Of a DNA stretch of 64,000 bases, positions 45,066-53,817 are shown piece after piece. The notes under the pieces were generated by a model. That model worked only from the letters and a program-made list of their open reading frames with translations. It was not told where the DNA came from and did no database searches. The stretch spans positions 806,001 through 870,000 of the forward strand of contig CAVQCG010000005.1 of the NCBI GenBank assembly GCA_963710975.1, read 5' to 3'. This stretch comes from JBBQXH01 sp963710975 (GTDB taxonomy: Bacteria > Actinomycetota > Thermoleophilia > Gaiellales > Gaiellaceae). Within the stretch, counting starts at the first letter, position 1. Each line of letters starts with the position of its first letter. A program made the position numbers and the translations under genes.

Positions 45066-46559
45066 TCATCGCTGAACGTCTCGAAGGGTGGCGAGCGAAT
45101 CGAAGAGCGGTAACACCCGCTCGGCCAGCTGATCCGCGATCTCGGCAGCAGCGCGGGCGGCCTCGACGAGCTGGGGCTCTGGAGCGAAACGGATCCCGTC
45201 GCCGCGCATCTCACGGCCTGCCCCGAGCGCGCTCGGCCAGAGGCCCGCCGCTTCACCCGCGATCAGCGCGCTGCCCACAGCCGAGTCGCTCTCGGGAGCC
45301 ACCACGAGGGGGAGCTCGGCAGCGGCGGCATCGAGGCGGTTCCAGAGCTCGGAGCGCGTCGGCCCTCCGCTCACGACGACGCTTCCGAGCTCGATCCCCG
45401 AGACGCGGCGGGCCACGCCGAGATTCCTCCGCAGGTCGAGCGCCGTTCCCTCGAGGATCCCGCGAAGGAGGTCGCCGCGGGCCGTCTCGAGGGAGAGGCC
45501 GAGCGCAGCACCACGCGCCTCCGGAGCGATGAGAGGGTGCTGCAAGCCCTGCAGCCACGGCAGTATCACGAGGCCGCCCGCGCCCGGCGACGCGGTGGCG
45601 GCAAGCCGTTCGGCCTCGTCGTGGCCGACGCCGATGATCGCGCGCGCCCAGTCATACGCTGCGCCGACGGCGTTCGAGGCTGCGCAGAGTTGCACGGCAC
45701 CGTTGCCGATCGGCAATCCGAGCAGCGGCGAAGGATCGTCGACCGGTCCGGTCGTGACGCAGACGAAGCCGCCTGTTCCCTTCGAGTAGAAGACATCGCC
45801 GATTCCGCATGCGCCGGCGGCAATCGCCGCAGCCGCAACGTCGGTGGTCGACGCGACGAGTGGTGTCCCCGCACCGAGTCCCGTCCTGGCGGCGCTCTCG
45901 GCGCTGACCTCACCGACCCTCGCACCCAGGTTGGCGACCTGGGGCAGGAGCCGTCCGAGACCCAGCGCGGACGAGATCTCCTCGTCCCAACACCTCTCAT
46001 GACGGTTCCACGAGAGCCACGAGCCGGCGTCACCCTCGTTCAGAGCCGGCCGTCCGCCGAGTACAACGGACACCGTCGCTGCGGCGGTGAGCACGGCCCG
46101 AGCGCTGTCGACGAGATCCGGGCGCTCGCGCAGGAGCCAGACGAGCTTCGGCTCGGGCGCATCGCCGACCGCGTTTCCGTGAGCGCGCGCGAGCTCGCCG
46201 CCAAGCTGGGCTTCGATTCGGGCCGCGTCGGCGGAGGCGCGCAGATCCTGCCAGCCGACGGCCGGCGCGAGCGGCTTTCCGGCCGAGTCACAGAGGCAGA
46301 AGGTCGAGCCCTGGCCCGACACGGCAACCGCGACAACCCGAGAGAGGTCAGCCGCGAGTGCGGCGAGCGCATCGAGAAGACCGTCCGACCAGGACACCGG
46401 ATCCTGCTCGCTCCACCCGGGACTTGGCCTGCTCGTCGGGTGCGGCGCCGACGCGCGGGCCAGCACCCGGGGCGGAGTGCCAGGCTCCAGCAGGGCGGCC
46501 TTGACGTTGGTCGTTCCGACATCGATCCCCAGGGCCAGGTGCGCATTGCGCGAGGTCAT
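45066..46559 (-). CDS. FGGY-family carbohydrate kinase
   Basis: A 497-residue sugar kinase with the phosphate-1 loop LGIDVGTTNVKAALLE at residue 9, AVAVSGQG, WQDLRA with the catalytic-type Asp region, STTDVAAAAIAAGACGIGD, and the adenosine motif VVVSGGPTRSELWNRLDAAA near residue 395. Likely substrates are a pentulose, hexulose or polyol. ATG 46559 overlaps the GntR stop (ATGA); its own stop precedes the SDR start closely, giving gntR-kinase-SDR-epimerase as one unit. Confidence 0.88.
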   Translation of the reverse strand: MTSRNAHLALGIDVGTTNVKAALLEPGTPPRVLARASAPHPTSRPSPGWSEQDPVSWSDGLLDALAALAADLSRVVAVAVSGQGSTFCLCDSAGKPLAPAVGWQDLRASADAARIEAQLGGELARAHGNAVGDAPEPKLVWLLRERPDLVDSARAVLTAAATVSVVLGGRPALNEGDAGSWLSWNRHERCWDEEISSALGLGRLLPQVANLGARVGEVSAESAARTGLGAGTPLVASTTDVAAAAIAAGACGIGDVFYSKGTGGFVCVTTGPVDDPSPLLGLPIGNGAVQLCAASNAVGAAYDWARAIIGVGHDEAERLAATASPGAGGLVILPWLQGLQHPLIAPEARGAALGLSLETARGDLLRGILEGTALDLRRNLGVARRVSGIELGSVVVSGGPTRSELWNRLDAAAAELPLVVAPESDSAVGSALIAGEAAGLWPSALGAGREMRGDGIRFAPEPQLVEAARAAAEIADQLAERVLPLFDSLATLRDVQR

Positions 46560-47302
46560 CGCGAGAGGCGCGCCCGGAAGCGGTAGCGATCGCCCCTGTA
46601 GACCATGAGGCCCAGCTCGAACGGCCGGCCGCTCTGGTCGTATGTGCGCTGGCGGGCAATGAGAAGCGGTGAGCCCGGCTCGACGCCGAGAAGTCGCGCT
46701 GCTCGCTTCTCGGCCGGCGCCGCCTCGACCGTGAAGTCGGCGTTCGTCGGTACGACCCCGGACTCCTCGAGCGTGTCGTAGAGCGACCCGATCGCGAACT
46801 CGACGTCGACCAGGCGTGGGCAGCGCGCGAGCGTGATCCTGCTCCGGTCGATCGCGACGGGAACGCCGTCGAGAAGCCGGAGCCGCTCGATCTCGAACAG
46901 ATCTGCACCCGGCGCGATCTGGAGGAGATCCGCCTCGTCGAGCGAGCAATGGCGGACGGAGGCCCCCAGCACCCGGGCGGTGGGGTCGAGCCCTCGCGCG
47001 CGGCCCATCGCCGAGAAGCTGAGGAGGCGATTCGGGGGCTCGCTGAGCGGGCCGCTCGCCACGAACCAGCCCCTTCCCGCAGATGCCTCGACGAGACCGT
47101 CGTCCACGAGCGTCCGGAGGGCGCGCCTGGCGGTGACGCGGCTGATGCCGAGATCGTCGCAGAGCCGCCGCTCCGACGGAAGCCTGTCACCGGGGCGAAG
47201 GCGCCCGGCCGCGATGTCGCCGGCGATCGCGCGCGTCACCTGCAGGTAGAGGGGTTCGGCCGCGTTTGGATCGAGCGCGACTGTTGGGCGATCACCGGCC
47301 AT
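46556..47302 (-). CDS. GntR-family regulator with UTRA sensor domain (HutC subfamily)
   Basis: A 248-residue regulator. The winged helix is at residues 15-80 (PLYLQVTRAIAGDIAAGRLRPG, then LPSERRLCDDLGISRVTARRALRTLVDDGLV), followed by a UTRA ligand-binding domain (LFEIERLRLLDGVPVAIDRSRI, PLLIARQRTYDQSGRPFELG). UTRA domains usually bind phosphorylated sugars or amino sugars. It sits at the divergence of the two halves of the locus and probably represses both through the region 47303-47373. Confidence 0.9.
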   Translation of the reverse strand: MAGDRPTVALDPNAAEPLYLQVTRAIAGDIAAGRLRPGDRLPSERRLCDDLGISRVTARRALRTLVDDGLVEASAGRGWFVASGPLSEPPNRLLSFSAMGRARGLDPTARVLGASVRHCSLDEADLLQIAPGADLFEIERLRLLDGVPVAIDRSRITLARCPRLVDVEFAIGSLYDTLEESGVVPTNADFTVEAAPAEKRAARLLGVEPGSPLLIARQRTYDQSGRPFELGLMVYRGDRYRFRARLSR

Positions 47303-47373
47303 CTCCGCGAAGTATCGAGAGACTGGTCATGTCAGGTCAAGTTCTGGTATTGCGTGGTATTGTCGCGCGGCCG
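47303..47373. promoter_or_regulatory. Divergent promoter/operator of the carbohydrate locus
   Basis: On the minus strand TTGACC (47335-47340) and GATACT (47311-47316) are 18 bp apart. Transcription would begin within a few bases of the gntR ATG at 47302, suggesting a leaderless mRNA. On the plus side TGGTATTG occurs twice, at 47345-47352 and 47355-47362, exactly one helical turn apart, and is a candidate GntR operator over the pfkB promoter. Confidence 0.5.
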
Positions 47374-48324
47374 ATGGCGCCCACCATTCTCGTCGTCTGT
47401 CCGAACCCGGCGCTCGACCGGGTTGCTCTCGCGCGCGGCGCGGCTTCGGGCGGCACGGTCCGGGCGTCCGAGGTCCTCGAGACCCCGGGCGGAAAGGGTC
47501 TCCATGTCGCCCTTGTCGCGCGTGAGCTCGGCGCCCGAATCGCCCTTGTCGCACCGCTGGGAGGCCCGACCGGCCTCCGCGTGCGGGAGCTGCTCCATGC
47601 GGAGGGGTTGCGCTGTACACGCGTTCCCATCGCCGGCCACACACGGGCGACGTACACGCTCGTCGATCCGGACGAAGCAGACGTCGTCGAGGTGATCGAG
47701 CCGAGCCCCCGCCTGACGCAGGCCGAGGGCGCCGTGCTGTACGAGCAAGTGCTCACCAGGATCCCCAGCGCGCGTGTCGTTGCGTGCTCCGGGAGCATTC
47801 CCGAAGGCATCGATTCCGACCTCTATGCCGAGTTGACGCGGCAAGGCCGCGCCGCCGGTGCGACGGTGCTGATCGACGCGTCCGGAGGATCGCTCGAGGC
47901 CTCACTCGCTGCCGAGCCCGATCTCGTCACACCGAACGTTCGAGAAGCCTCGGAGCTTCTCGATGAGGAGATCGGAACGACACCCGATCACCTCGCTCGA
48001 CTCGCGAGGCTCATCCTCGCCCGCGGCGCGCGGAACGCCCTCGTCACCGCGGGGAAGCACGGCTCGGTCCTGGCGCTGATTTCCGGCGAGTGCTGGCACG
48101 TCCATGCACACGCACCGCGGGTGGTGAATGCGGTCGGCTGCGGAGATGCCCTCGTCGGCGGGATCGCGGCAGCGCTCGTCTCGGGTCGCGAGCTGATCGA
48201 GGCCGTTGCCCTCGGCACCGCAGCCTCGGTCGACAAGCTCGGGCGGCTCCACCCCGGCAAGGTCGACGCCGCATCCGTTCGGCGAATCACGAGACATGTC
48301 GAGATACGACGACTGGAGGATTGA
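47374..48324 (+). CDS. PfkB-family hexose-phosphate kinase (1-phosphofructokinase/tagatose-6-phosphate kinase type)
   Basis: A 316-residue ribokinase-fold kinase. NPALDRVALA is at residue 11, the first signature is TPGGKGLHVALVAREL near residue 38, and the second is VNAVGCGDALVGGIAAALV near residue 250 with the catalytic Asp. The usual Asn of GGKGxNVA is His here, as in a subset of actinomycete homologues. Together with the aldolase downstream it probably makes and splits a bisphosphorylated ketose. ATG 47374 is preferred; ATG 47329 lies upstream of the putative operator. Confidence 0.85.
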   Translation: MAPTILVVCPNPALDRVALARGAASGGTVRASEVLETPGGKGLHVALVARELGARIALVAPLGGPTGLRVRELLHAEGLRCTRVPIAGHTRATYTLVDPDEADVVEVIEPSPRLTQAEGAVLYEQVLTRIPSARVVACSGSIPEGIDSDLYAELTRQGRAAGATVLIDASGGSLEASLAAEPDLVTPNVREASELLDEEIGTTPDHLARLARLILARGARNALVTAGKHGSVLALISGECWHVHAHAPRVVNAVGCGDALVGGIAAALVSGRELIEAVALGTAASVDKLGRLHPGKVDAASVRRITRHVEIRRLED

Positions 48325-49344
48325 ATGCACGACGGGCTCATGACGAGCGGGATCTGGCACGACACCGCCGAGATGCCCGACACCCTCGCGGCAACGCTGG
48401 ATGCGGCCGAAGGCTTCGACGACGTTGCTCGAGTGCTCTCGGGGAAGGGCGTACGGCGGATCGTCGCGAGCGGGAACGGCGCTTCCTACTACGTCGCGCA
48501 GGCGCTGTGGCTCGCGGCGATGGAGGGCGAGAGCTATCCGGCGGAGGTCGTGGCGGTGCCCGGCGGCCTTCTGGCACGAGGAATGTTCCGCTGGCGCGAG
48601 GGCGACGTGTTCCTCGCCATCTCGTCGTCCGGCGAGTTCCGGGACGTCATCGAGGCAGTCGAGTCGCCGGACTTCCCGCGACCGTTCGCGCTCGTGACTG
48701 CGACCCCCGAATCGACACTCGGACGCTCAGCGGACGCGCGCGCGCTCGTCTCGGTGCCGAACCAGCGAGCGGTCACGCACACGCAGGCGTTCTGTGGAGC
48801 CGTACTCGCGTGCCTCGAGATCTGGGCGCGAGTCGCCGGCGATTCCTCCCTTTCCAAACTCGCCCGGACGGCACCCGATCTCTGCGGGAGCGCGATCGAA
48901 GCGACCTCGGGCTGGGCGGCCGGCGAGTTCGACAGGGTCGAGACGCCTACCGCGGCGATCGTCTTCGGGACGGGCCCAGGCTGGGCCGCGGCGCTCGAGA
49001 ATGCGCTGCTCGTGAAGGAGGTGGCGCGAGTTCCCTGCGAGGGCGTGGAGACGCGCGAGGGGGCGACCGCTGCGATGACCGGGCTTCTGCCCGAGCACCT
49101 CGTGCTCAGCCTGCCGACACTCGCCGACCCGCTGATCGACGAGGCGGAGGAGATCTGCAGGATGCTCGGCGCGCCGGTTCTCCGCGCACCCGGAGGCGAG
49201 AAGGCGGATCGGCGCCTCTCCCCGATCACGACCTTTCCGGCCTCGGTCGCACTCGCAACGGAGCTCGCGCTGCGAGCAGGCTGGAGCCCGGACGATCCCG
49301 CGTGGATCGACACGTACTACCTGACTGCCCGGAGAGCGACGTGA
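48325..49344 (+). CDS. SIS-domain sugar-phosphate isomerase/deaminase-like protein
   Basis: A 339-residue protein with two SIS domains, as in GlmS C-terminus, AgaS and FrlB. The first has VRRIVASGNGASYYVAQALW and DVFLAISSSGEFRDVIEAV; the second has IVFGTGPGWAAALENALLVKEV and CEGVETREG. Likely roles are isomerisation, deamination or deglycation of a sugar phosphate. ATG 48325 directly follows the kinase stop with GGAGGA before it. Confidence 0.82.
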   Translation: MHDGLMTSGIWHDTAEMPDTLAATLDAAEGFDDVARVLSGKGVRRIVASGNGASYYVAQALWLAAMEGESYPAEVVAVPGGLLARGMFRWREGDVFLAISSSGEFRDVIEAVESPDFPRPFALVTATPESTLGRSADARALVSVPNQRAVTHTQAFCGAVLACLEIWARVAGDSSLSKLARTAPDLCGSAIEATSGWAAGEFDRVETPTAAIVFGTGPGWAAALENALLVKEVARVPCEGVETREGATAAMTGLLPEHLVLSLPTLADPLIDEAEEICRMLGAPVLRAPGGEKADRRLSPITTFPASVALATELALRAGWSPDDPAWIDTYYLTARRAT

Positions 49345-50162
49345 CCCCGGCAGCGTTTGCGAGGAAGGTACGGCTGCAGCGGCTCTTCTCGCGCGGTTCC
49401 GGACGTGCGCTCGTCGTCGCATGGGCGCACGGGCCCCTCCTCGGCCCGATCGCCGGCACGGAGCGCGAGGCCATCGACACCCTCGGTGACGCATTCGCGG
49501 CCGCGGACGGCGTGGTCATCTCGCCGCTGATGCTTCCCGGGATGCGGCGTGTGCTTGCGCGACGAGACCGCCCGACGGCGTTCCTGCTCCTCCACTGGCA
49601 GAGCGTGAGCCGTCCGCGCGAGCTCCTCGGCTACGAGGAGGGCGCAGTTGCCCCGCTCGCGACCGTCGAGGAGGCCGCCGCCTGGGGCCTCGACGGAGTC
49701 ATGACCTACCTCTACACCGGCTGGCGGGAGCCCGAGCGGGAGGCTCAGGAAGTCGAGCGAATAGCTCGAGTGTCAGAACACTGCCGGCGGCTCGGCCTGC
49801 TGCACATGGTCGAGTCACGGGCCGTTCGGGAGGAGCGAGGCCCGGACGGGCTGGCACGGACGGACATCGTCCTCTATCACACCAGGCTTGCTGCAGAGCT
49901 CGGAGCTGACGTCGTCAAGACCGTGTGGACCGGCCCGGAAAGCTTCCACACCGTGATGGAAGGGTGCCCAGTCCCCGTGCTCCTTGCCGGCGGAGGCGGA
50001 GTCGGTTCCCTCGAGGACGACCTCACCGAGGCCGAGGCGATGCTCGCGAGCGGTGCGACCGGGCTCGTCTGGGGCCGGCGGGTATTCCAGTCCGCCGAGC
50101 CGGAGGTCACGGTGCATCGTCTTCTCGGGCTCGTCCACGGAAGCCGGGCCGGTGCTGCCTGA
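49341..50162 (+). CDS. Class I aldolase of the DeoC/LacD/Fba family
   Basis: A 273-residue TIM-barrel aldolase. AWAHGPLLGPIAGTERE sits near residue 28, HMVESRAV near 155, the Schiff-base region is LGADVVKTVWTGPESF with Lys at about residue 193, and PVPVLLAGGGGVG binds phosphate. It most resembles archaeal-type fructose-bisphosphate aldolases, LsrF and LacD. GTG 49341 overlaps the SIS-protein stop by GTGA; the 3' end overlaps the flavoprotein by 11 nt. Confidence 0.82.
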   Translation: MTPAAFARKVRLQRLFSRGSGRALVVAWAHGPLLGPIAGTEREAIDTLGDAFAAADGVVISPLMLPGMRRVLARRDRPTAFLLLHWQSVSRPRELLGYEEGAVAPLATVEEAAAWGLDGVMTYLYTGWREPEREAQEVERIARVSEHCRRLGLLHMVESRAVREERGPDGLARTDIVLYHTRLAAELGADVVKTVWTGPESFHTVMEGCPVPVLLAGGGGVGSLEDDLTEAEAMLASGATGLVWGRRVFQSAEPEVTVHRLLGLVHGSRAGAA

Positions 50163-51528
50163 AACGCTCGGCGGGTTGCGGATCGACGTCGATGCGGAGA
50201 CGCGAACGCGCCTCTCGGTCGATGCATGGCCCCGGGCTGCGAAGCTCGTGCGGCTCGGCGTGCAGCAGCCCGTCGTCACCGGCGTCGTCACCCCGACGTC
50301 CGCCGAAGAGATCTGCGCGGTTCTCGCAGAGGCGGCGCAGCTCGGGCAGCGCATCATTCCGGTCGGGCTGCGCTCGGGCGTCTGCGGCGGGATCGTCCCC
50401 GACGGCGACGAGATTGCGCTCGACCTCTCGTGCCTCGACACCATCGAGGAGCTCGACGACCAATCGCTGACCGTTCGCTGCCAGGCCGGCGTTCGGGGGA
50501 GCGACCTCGAAGCGTGCCTCGGGGAACGGGGCTTGACGCTCGGCCACTACCCTCAATCCCTCCATCTCTCCTCGGTCGGTGGCTGGATCGCAACGCGCGC
50601 CAGCGGTACTGCATCGACGCGCTACGGCTCGATCGAGGACCGACTTCTCGGTGTACGAGTCGCCCTCCCCGACAGCACTCTGGTCGAGACGCCGTGCTGG
50701 CCCCGGGCGAGCGTCGGCCCGGATCTCGCACAGCTCTTCGTCGGCTCGGAGGGAGCGCTCGGCGTGATCTGTGCCGCAACGCTCCGGATACAACCCCTGC
50801 CCGAGACGCGCTCCTTCGAGTCCTGGGTGTTCCCCTCGTTCACCGTGGGGCTCGACGCGATCCGGTGCTGTCTACGGGACGGCCTCGCTCCGGCCGTCGT
50901 TCGCCTGTACGACCCCGAGGAGGCAACGCGCCTGCACGACGGGCGAGGACAGGCGCTGCTCGTGCTCGTGCACGAGGGCCTCACCGAGATCGTCGAGGCA
51001 GAGCGCCGGCTTGTCGCCAACCGCCTGAGCAACTTCGCCGGAACCCGAGTCGAGGACGCGGTTGCGCTGGCCTGGTGGGATCGGCGCTTCGATGCGACTC
51101 ATCTCTTCGACTACGCGGACCGACCGGGGGGCATCGCCGACGCGATCGAGGTCGCAAGCGACTGGACGCGCCTTCCCCGACTGGCCGAACGCATCGAGCA
51201 CGAGATCCGCCCGCTCTGCACGACACTCCACATGCACTGCTCGCACGTCTACCCGACGGGTGCCTCGCTCTACGCCGTCGTCTATCTCGATGCGGCTGAC
51301 GATCGGGGCGCGCTCGACCTCTACGACCGGGTCTGGAAGACGGCGATGACCGTCTGCCTCGAAGAAGGGGCGGCGATCTCCCATCACCACGGAATCGGCC
51401 GCGTCAGGATGCCGTGGGTCGAGGAGGCGCTCGGCTCCGCCGCTCCGCTCATGCACGCGATTCGTGCCGCACTCGACCCGGTGGGCATCCTGCGCCCGAG
51501 CGAGCCCCGCCGAAAGGAGGAGGGGTAG
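50152..51528 (+). CDS. FAD-linked oxidase of the VAO/AGPS type
   Basis: A 458-residue flavoprotein. The FAD_binding_4 domain has IIPVGLRSGVCGG near residue 73, GHYPQSLHLSSVGGWIATRASG near residue 130 and LFVGSEGALGVICAATLRI near residue 200. The C-terminal cap ends with EEGAAISHHHGIGRVRMPW, the His-rich motif of alkyldihydroxyacetonephosphate synthases and glycolate/D-lactate dehydrogenase relatives. In a sugar operon a 2-hydroxyacid or sugar-acid dehydrogenase is more likely than ether-lipid synthesis. GTG start within the aldolase 3' end. Confidence 0.8.
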   Translation: MLPETLGGLRIDVDAETRTRLSVDAWPRAAKLVRLGVQQPVVTGVVTPTSAEEICAVLAEAAQLGQRIIPVGLRSGVCGGIVPDGDEIALDLSCLDTIEELDDQSLTVRCQAGVRGSDLEACLGERGLTLGHYPQSLHLSSVGGWIATRASGTASTRYGSIEDRLLGVRVALPDSTLVETPCWPRASVGPDLAQLFVGSEGALGVICAATLRIQPLPETRSFESWVFPSFTVGLDAIRCCLRDGLAPAVVRLYDPEEATRLHDGRGQALLVLVHEGLTEIVEAERRLVANRLSNFAGTRVEDAVALAWWDRRFDATHLFDYADRPGGIADAIEVASDWTRLPRLAERIEHEIRPLCTTLHMHCSHVYPTGASLYAVVYLDAADDRGALDLYDRVWKTAMTVCLEEGAAISHHHGIGRVRMPWVEEALGSAAPLMHAIRAALDPVGILRPSEPRRKEEG

Positions 51529-51536
51529 CATCGGCC

Positions 51537-52349
51537 ATGGCAGACGACACGGCGTTCGTCGGGTCGATTCCCGAGCTCTACGACCGCTACCTCGGCCCGC
51601 TCCTCTTCCAAGGGTTCGCGGACGACCTCGTCTCGCGCCTTCCGATCACCGATCCGATGCGCATCCTCGAGACGGCGTGTGGGACCGGGATCGTCACCGA
51701 GCGACTGGTCGAGCAAACGCCGAGGCACGCCTCCGTTCTGGCCACCGACCTCAACGAGAGGATGATCGCTCAGGCACGCGCCCGCCTCGGCGGAGACGCG
51801 CAGGTTGACTGGCAGGTCGCAGATGCGACGAGCCTGCCGCTTCCCTCTGCCTCCTTCGACGCCGTCGTCTGTCAGTTCGGCCTCATGTTCTTCCCCGACA
51901 AGAGCGCGGGGGTCAGCGAGGCGCTCCGTGTCCTGCGGCCGGGTGGCACCTACCTCTTCAACGTGTGGGACTCGATCGAGCAGAACCCCGCTACCCGCAT
52001 CGCCCACGAGACCGCGGCGTCGTTCTTCCCGGCCGATCCACCGCGCTTCTACACCGTCCCGTTCGTACTCCACGATCCAGATCGCGTTCTCGCTCTGCTC
52101 ACGACCGCTGGTTTCGAGGACGTCGTCTGGTCATCCGTCGATTCGACGGGAGAGAGCCCCTCGGCAACGGACGCGGCGCGCGGGTTGATCGAGGGAAATC
52201 CGATCGTCGGTGAGATCCTCGAGCGGGATCCCGCCCTCCTCCGGGAGATCACTGCAACGGTGGCGACGAACCTGGCGACCGAGCTCGGTGACCATCCACT
52301 GAAGACACCCCTGCGTGCACATGTCTTCGCGGCGCGGCGCCCCGGCTGA
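51537..52349 (+). CDS. Class I SAM-dependent methyltransferase
   Basis: A 270-residue methyltransferase with motif I ILETACGTGIVTERLVE near residue 42, VLATDLNERMIAQA and the motif VVCQFGLMFFPDKSAGVSEALRVLRPGG. The substrate is unknown. A GGAGGAGGGG ribosome-binding site precedes ATG 51537, and the gene follows the flavoprotein after 8 bp, so it may be the last gene of that operon. An in-frame upstream extension overlaps the flavoprotein and is not used. Confidence 0.82.
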   Translation: MADDTAFVGSIPELYDRYLGPLLFQGFADDLVSRLPITDPMRILETACGTGIVTERLVEQTPRHASVLATDLNERMIAQARARLGGDAQVDWQVADATSLPLPSASFDAVVCQFGLMFFPDKSAGVSEALRVLRPGGTYLFNVWDSIEQNPATRIAHETAASFFPADPPRFYTVPFVLHDPDRVLALLTTAGFEDVVWSSVDSTGESPSATDAARGLIEGNPIVGEILERDPALLREITATVATNLATELGDHPLKTPLRAHVFAARRPG

Positions 52350-52354
52350 CGCGA

Positions 52355-53123
52355 TCAGCTCTGGGCGTCGCGCCAGGCGACGAGCTCAGCTACCAGGCCG
52401 AGGTCGAGATCGGCCCCGCCCGCCGAATAGATCAGGTGGGTGACCCCGGCCGCGAGGAAGGCATCCGGATCGCCGAGCTCCTCCTTGCGCAGCGTTGCCG
52501 AGCGCTCGATTGCCGCAGGGTCCCTGCCGGCCTTCGCGCACCACTCGTCGAGCACGGCGTTCTTGTGGCGGAACGTCTCGGGGTCGCCGAAGCCGTTCCA
52601 GATGTCGGCGTGCTCGGCCGACGATCCGGAGCATGACCTTCTCCCCCTCCGCCGATCAGGAGCGGAATCGAGCCGTGGACAGGGAGCGGATTCAGCACCT
52701 CGAGCCTGCGCCTGATGACCGGGAGGTTCGCCTCGAGATCGTAGGTACGGGTCATCTTCGTGCCGAAGTCGTACCCGTACTCGTCGTAGTCCCTCTCGAA
52801 CCACCCGCGCCGAGACCGAGTATCAGACGTCCGTCCGAGGCGTGGTCGACGGTACGGGCCATGTCTGCCAGCAGGTTCGGGTTCCGGTACGAGTTGCAGG
52901 TGACGAGGGCGCCGAACTGCACGCGCTCGGTGACCTCGGCCATTGCTGCGAGCAGCGTCCAGCACTCGAAATGCTTGCCGTCGGCGTCGCCCGTCAGGGG
53001 AAAGAAGTGATCCCAGTTGAAGAGCGTGTCCGCGCCCGACTCGTCGACCGCCACCCAGCACGCGCGGAGCTCCGCGTAGTCGAGGTGCTCCGGACGCACC
53101 TGCACTCCGATCCGGACCGCCAT
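52355..53123 (-). pseudogene. LLM-class (F420-type) oxidoreductase, disrupted by three indels
   Basis: Starting at ATG 53123 the product reads MAVRIGVQVRPEHLDYAELR, FNWDHFFPLTGDADG, then LGLGAGG. A frame change near 52800 gives WFERDYDEYGYDFGTKMTRT and IPLLIGGGGE. Another near 52643 gives KVMLRIV, and a third near 52617 gives AEHADIWNGFGDPETFRHKN to the end. All fragments align in order to luciferase-like flavin/F420 oxidoreductases, so it was one gene of about 255 residues. Three indels in 770 bp may be sequence errors or decay. Its start overlaps the VOC gene stop. Confidence 0.72.
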
Positions 53124-53500
53124 CAGTTGTACGGCCCTTCGATGGCGAGCACCTCGATCAGGTTTCCGAACGGGTCTCGGCAGAAGAACCGTGGACGGCC
53201 TGGGATGACGACCTGGTCGAAGGTGTCGACACCTGCATCGTCGAATTGCGCCCGGGTCGCCGAAACGTCATCGACTTCGAAGCAGAAGTGGCGCTTGGCA
53301 GCGGGCGTGAGGCCGTTCGGATCAGGGACGAGATGAAGCTCCCGATCACCGTCACCCGCGTCGAACCAGACCACGCCGCTCGGTTCGAGCACGGCCGGAG
53401 GCGGCTTCTCGCTCAGCCCGACAAGGCCACCGTAGAACGCCCTCCCCTCGCCCTGCGCTCCGGCGGGGATCGGGAGCGAGACATGCTGGAGTCTGATCAT
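53123..53500 (-). CDS. VOC (glyoxalase-fold) protein
   Basis: A 125-residue single VOC protein: RLQHVSLPIPAGAQGEGRAFYGGLVGLSEKPPP (first half is typical), WFDAGDGDRELHLVPD, HFCFEVDDVSATRAQFDDAG and FFCRDPFGNLIEVL with the metal-ligand Glu. His and Glu ligands suggest a metal-dependent lyase, isomerase or dioxygenase. The substrate is unknown. The unit with the LLM gene is translationally coupled (TGATG). Confidence 0.8.
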   Translation of the reverse strand: MIRLQHVSLPIPAGAQGEGRAFYGGLVGLSEKPPPAVLEPSGVVWFDAGDGDRELHLVPDPNGLTPAAKRHFCFEVDDVSATRAQFDDAGVDTFDQVVIPGRPRFFCRDPFGNLIEVLAIEGPYN

Positions 53501-53535
53501 CGACAACGATCCTACGCGAGTAGACTCGCCAGGTC

Positions 53536-53814
53536 GTGCCGTACATCGCACCGGAGGACCGGCTCGATCTCGATCCCGCGATCGACGAGCTCGTGCGGGC
53601 GCTTCGCGCAAAGGCAGAGGAGCGCGGAGGCTCCTTTGAGGGCTACCTCAACTACGCGATGACTCGGCTTGTCCTGGGCGTCCTGCCCGAGCGGAGATAC
53701 GCATCCATCGCATGCGCGACGGGCGTGCTCGAGAACGTGAAGCAGGAGTTCTACCGGCGCTACGCGGCACCGTACGAGGACGAGCAGATCGAGAAATCAG
53801 GCGACGTCTACTGA
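53536..53814 (+). CDS. DUF6899-family small protein
   Basis: A 92-residue soluble protein: MPYIAPEDRLDLDPAIDELV at the start (GTG), GYLNYAMTRLVLGVLPERRYASI in the middle and VLENVKQEFYRRYAAPYEDEQIE near the end. This is a small widespread family of unknown function. It ends 3 bp before the acetyltransferase gene. Confidence 0.78.
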   Translation: MPYIAPEDRLDLDPAIDELVRALRAKAEERGGSFEGYLNYAMTRLVLGVLPERRYASIACATGVLENVKQEFYRRYAAPYEDEQIEKSGDVY

Positions 53815-53817
53815 CCC

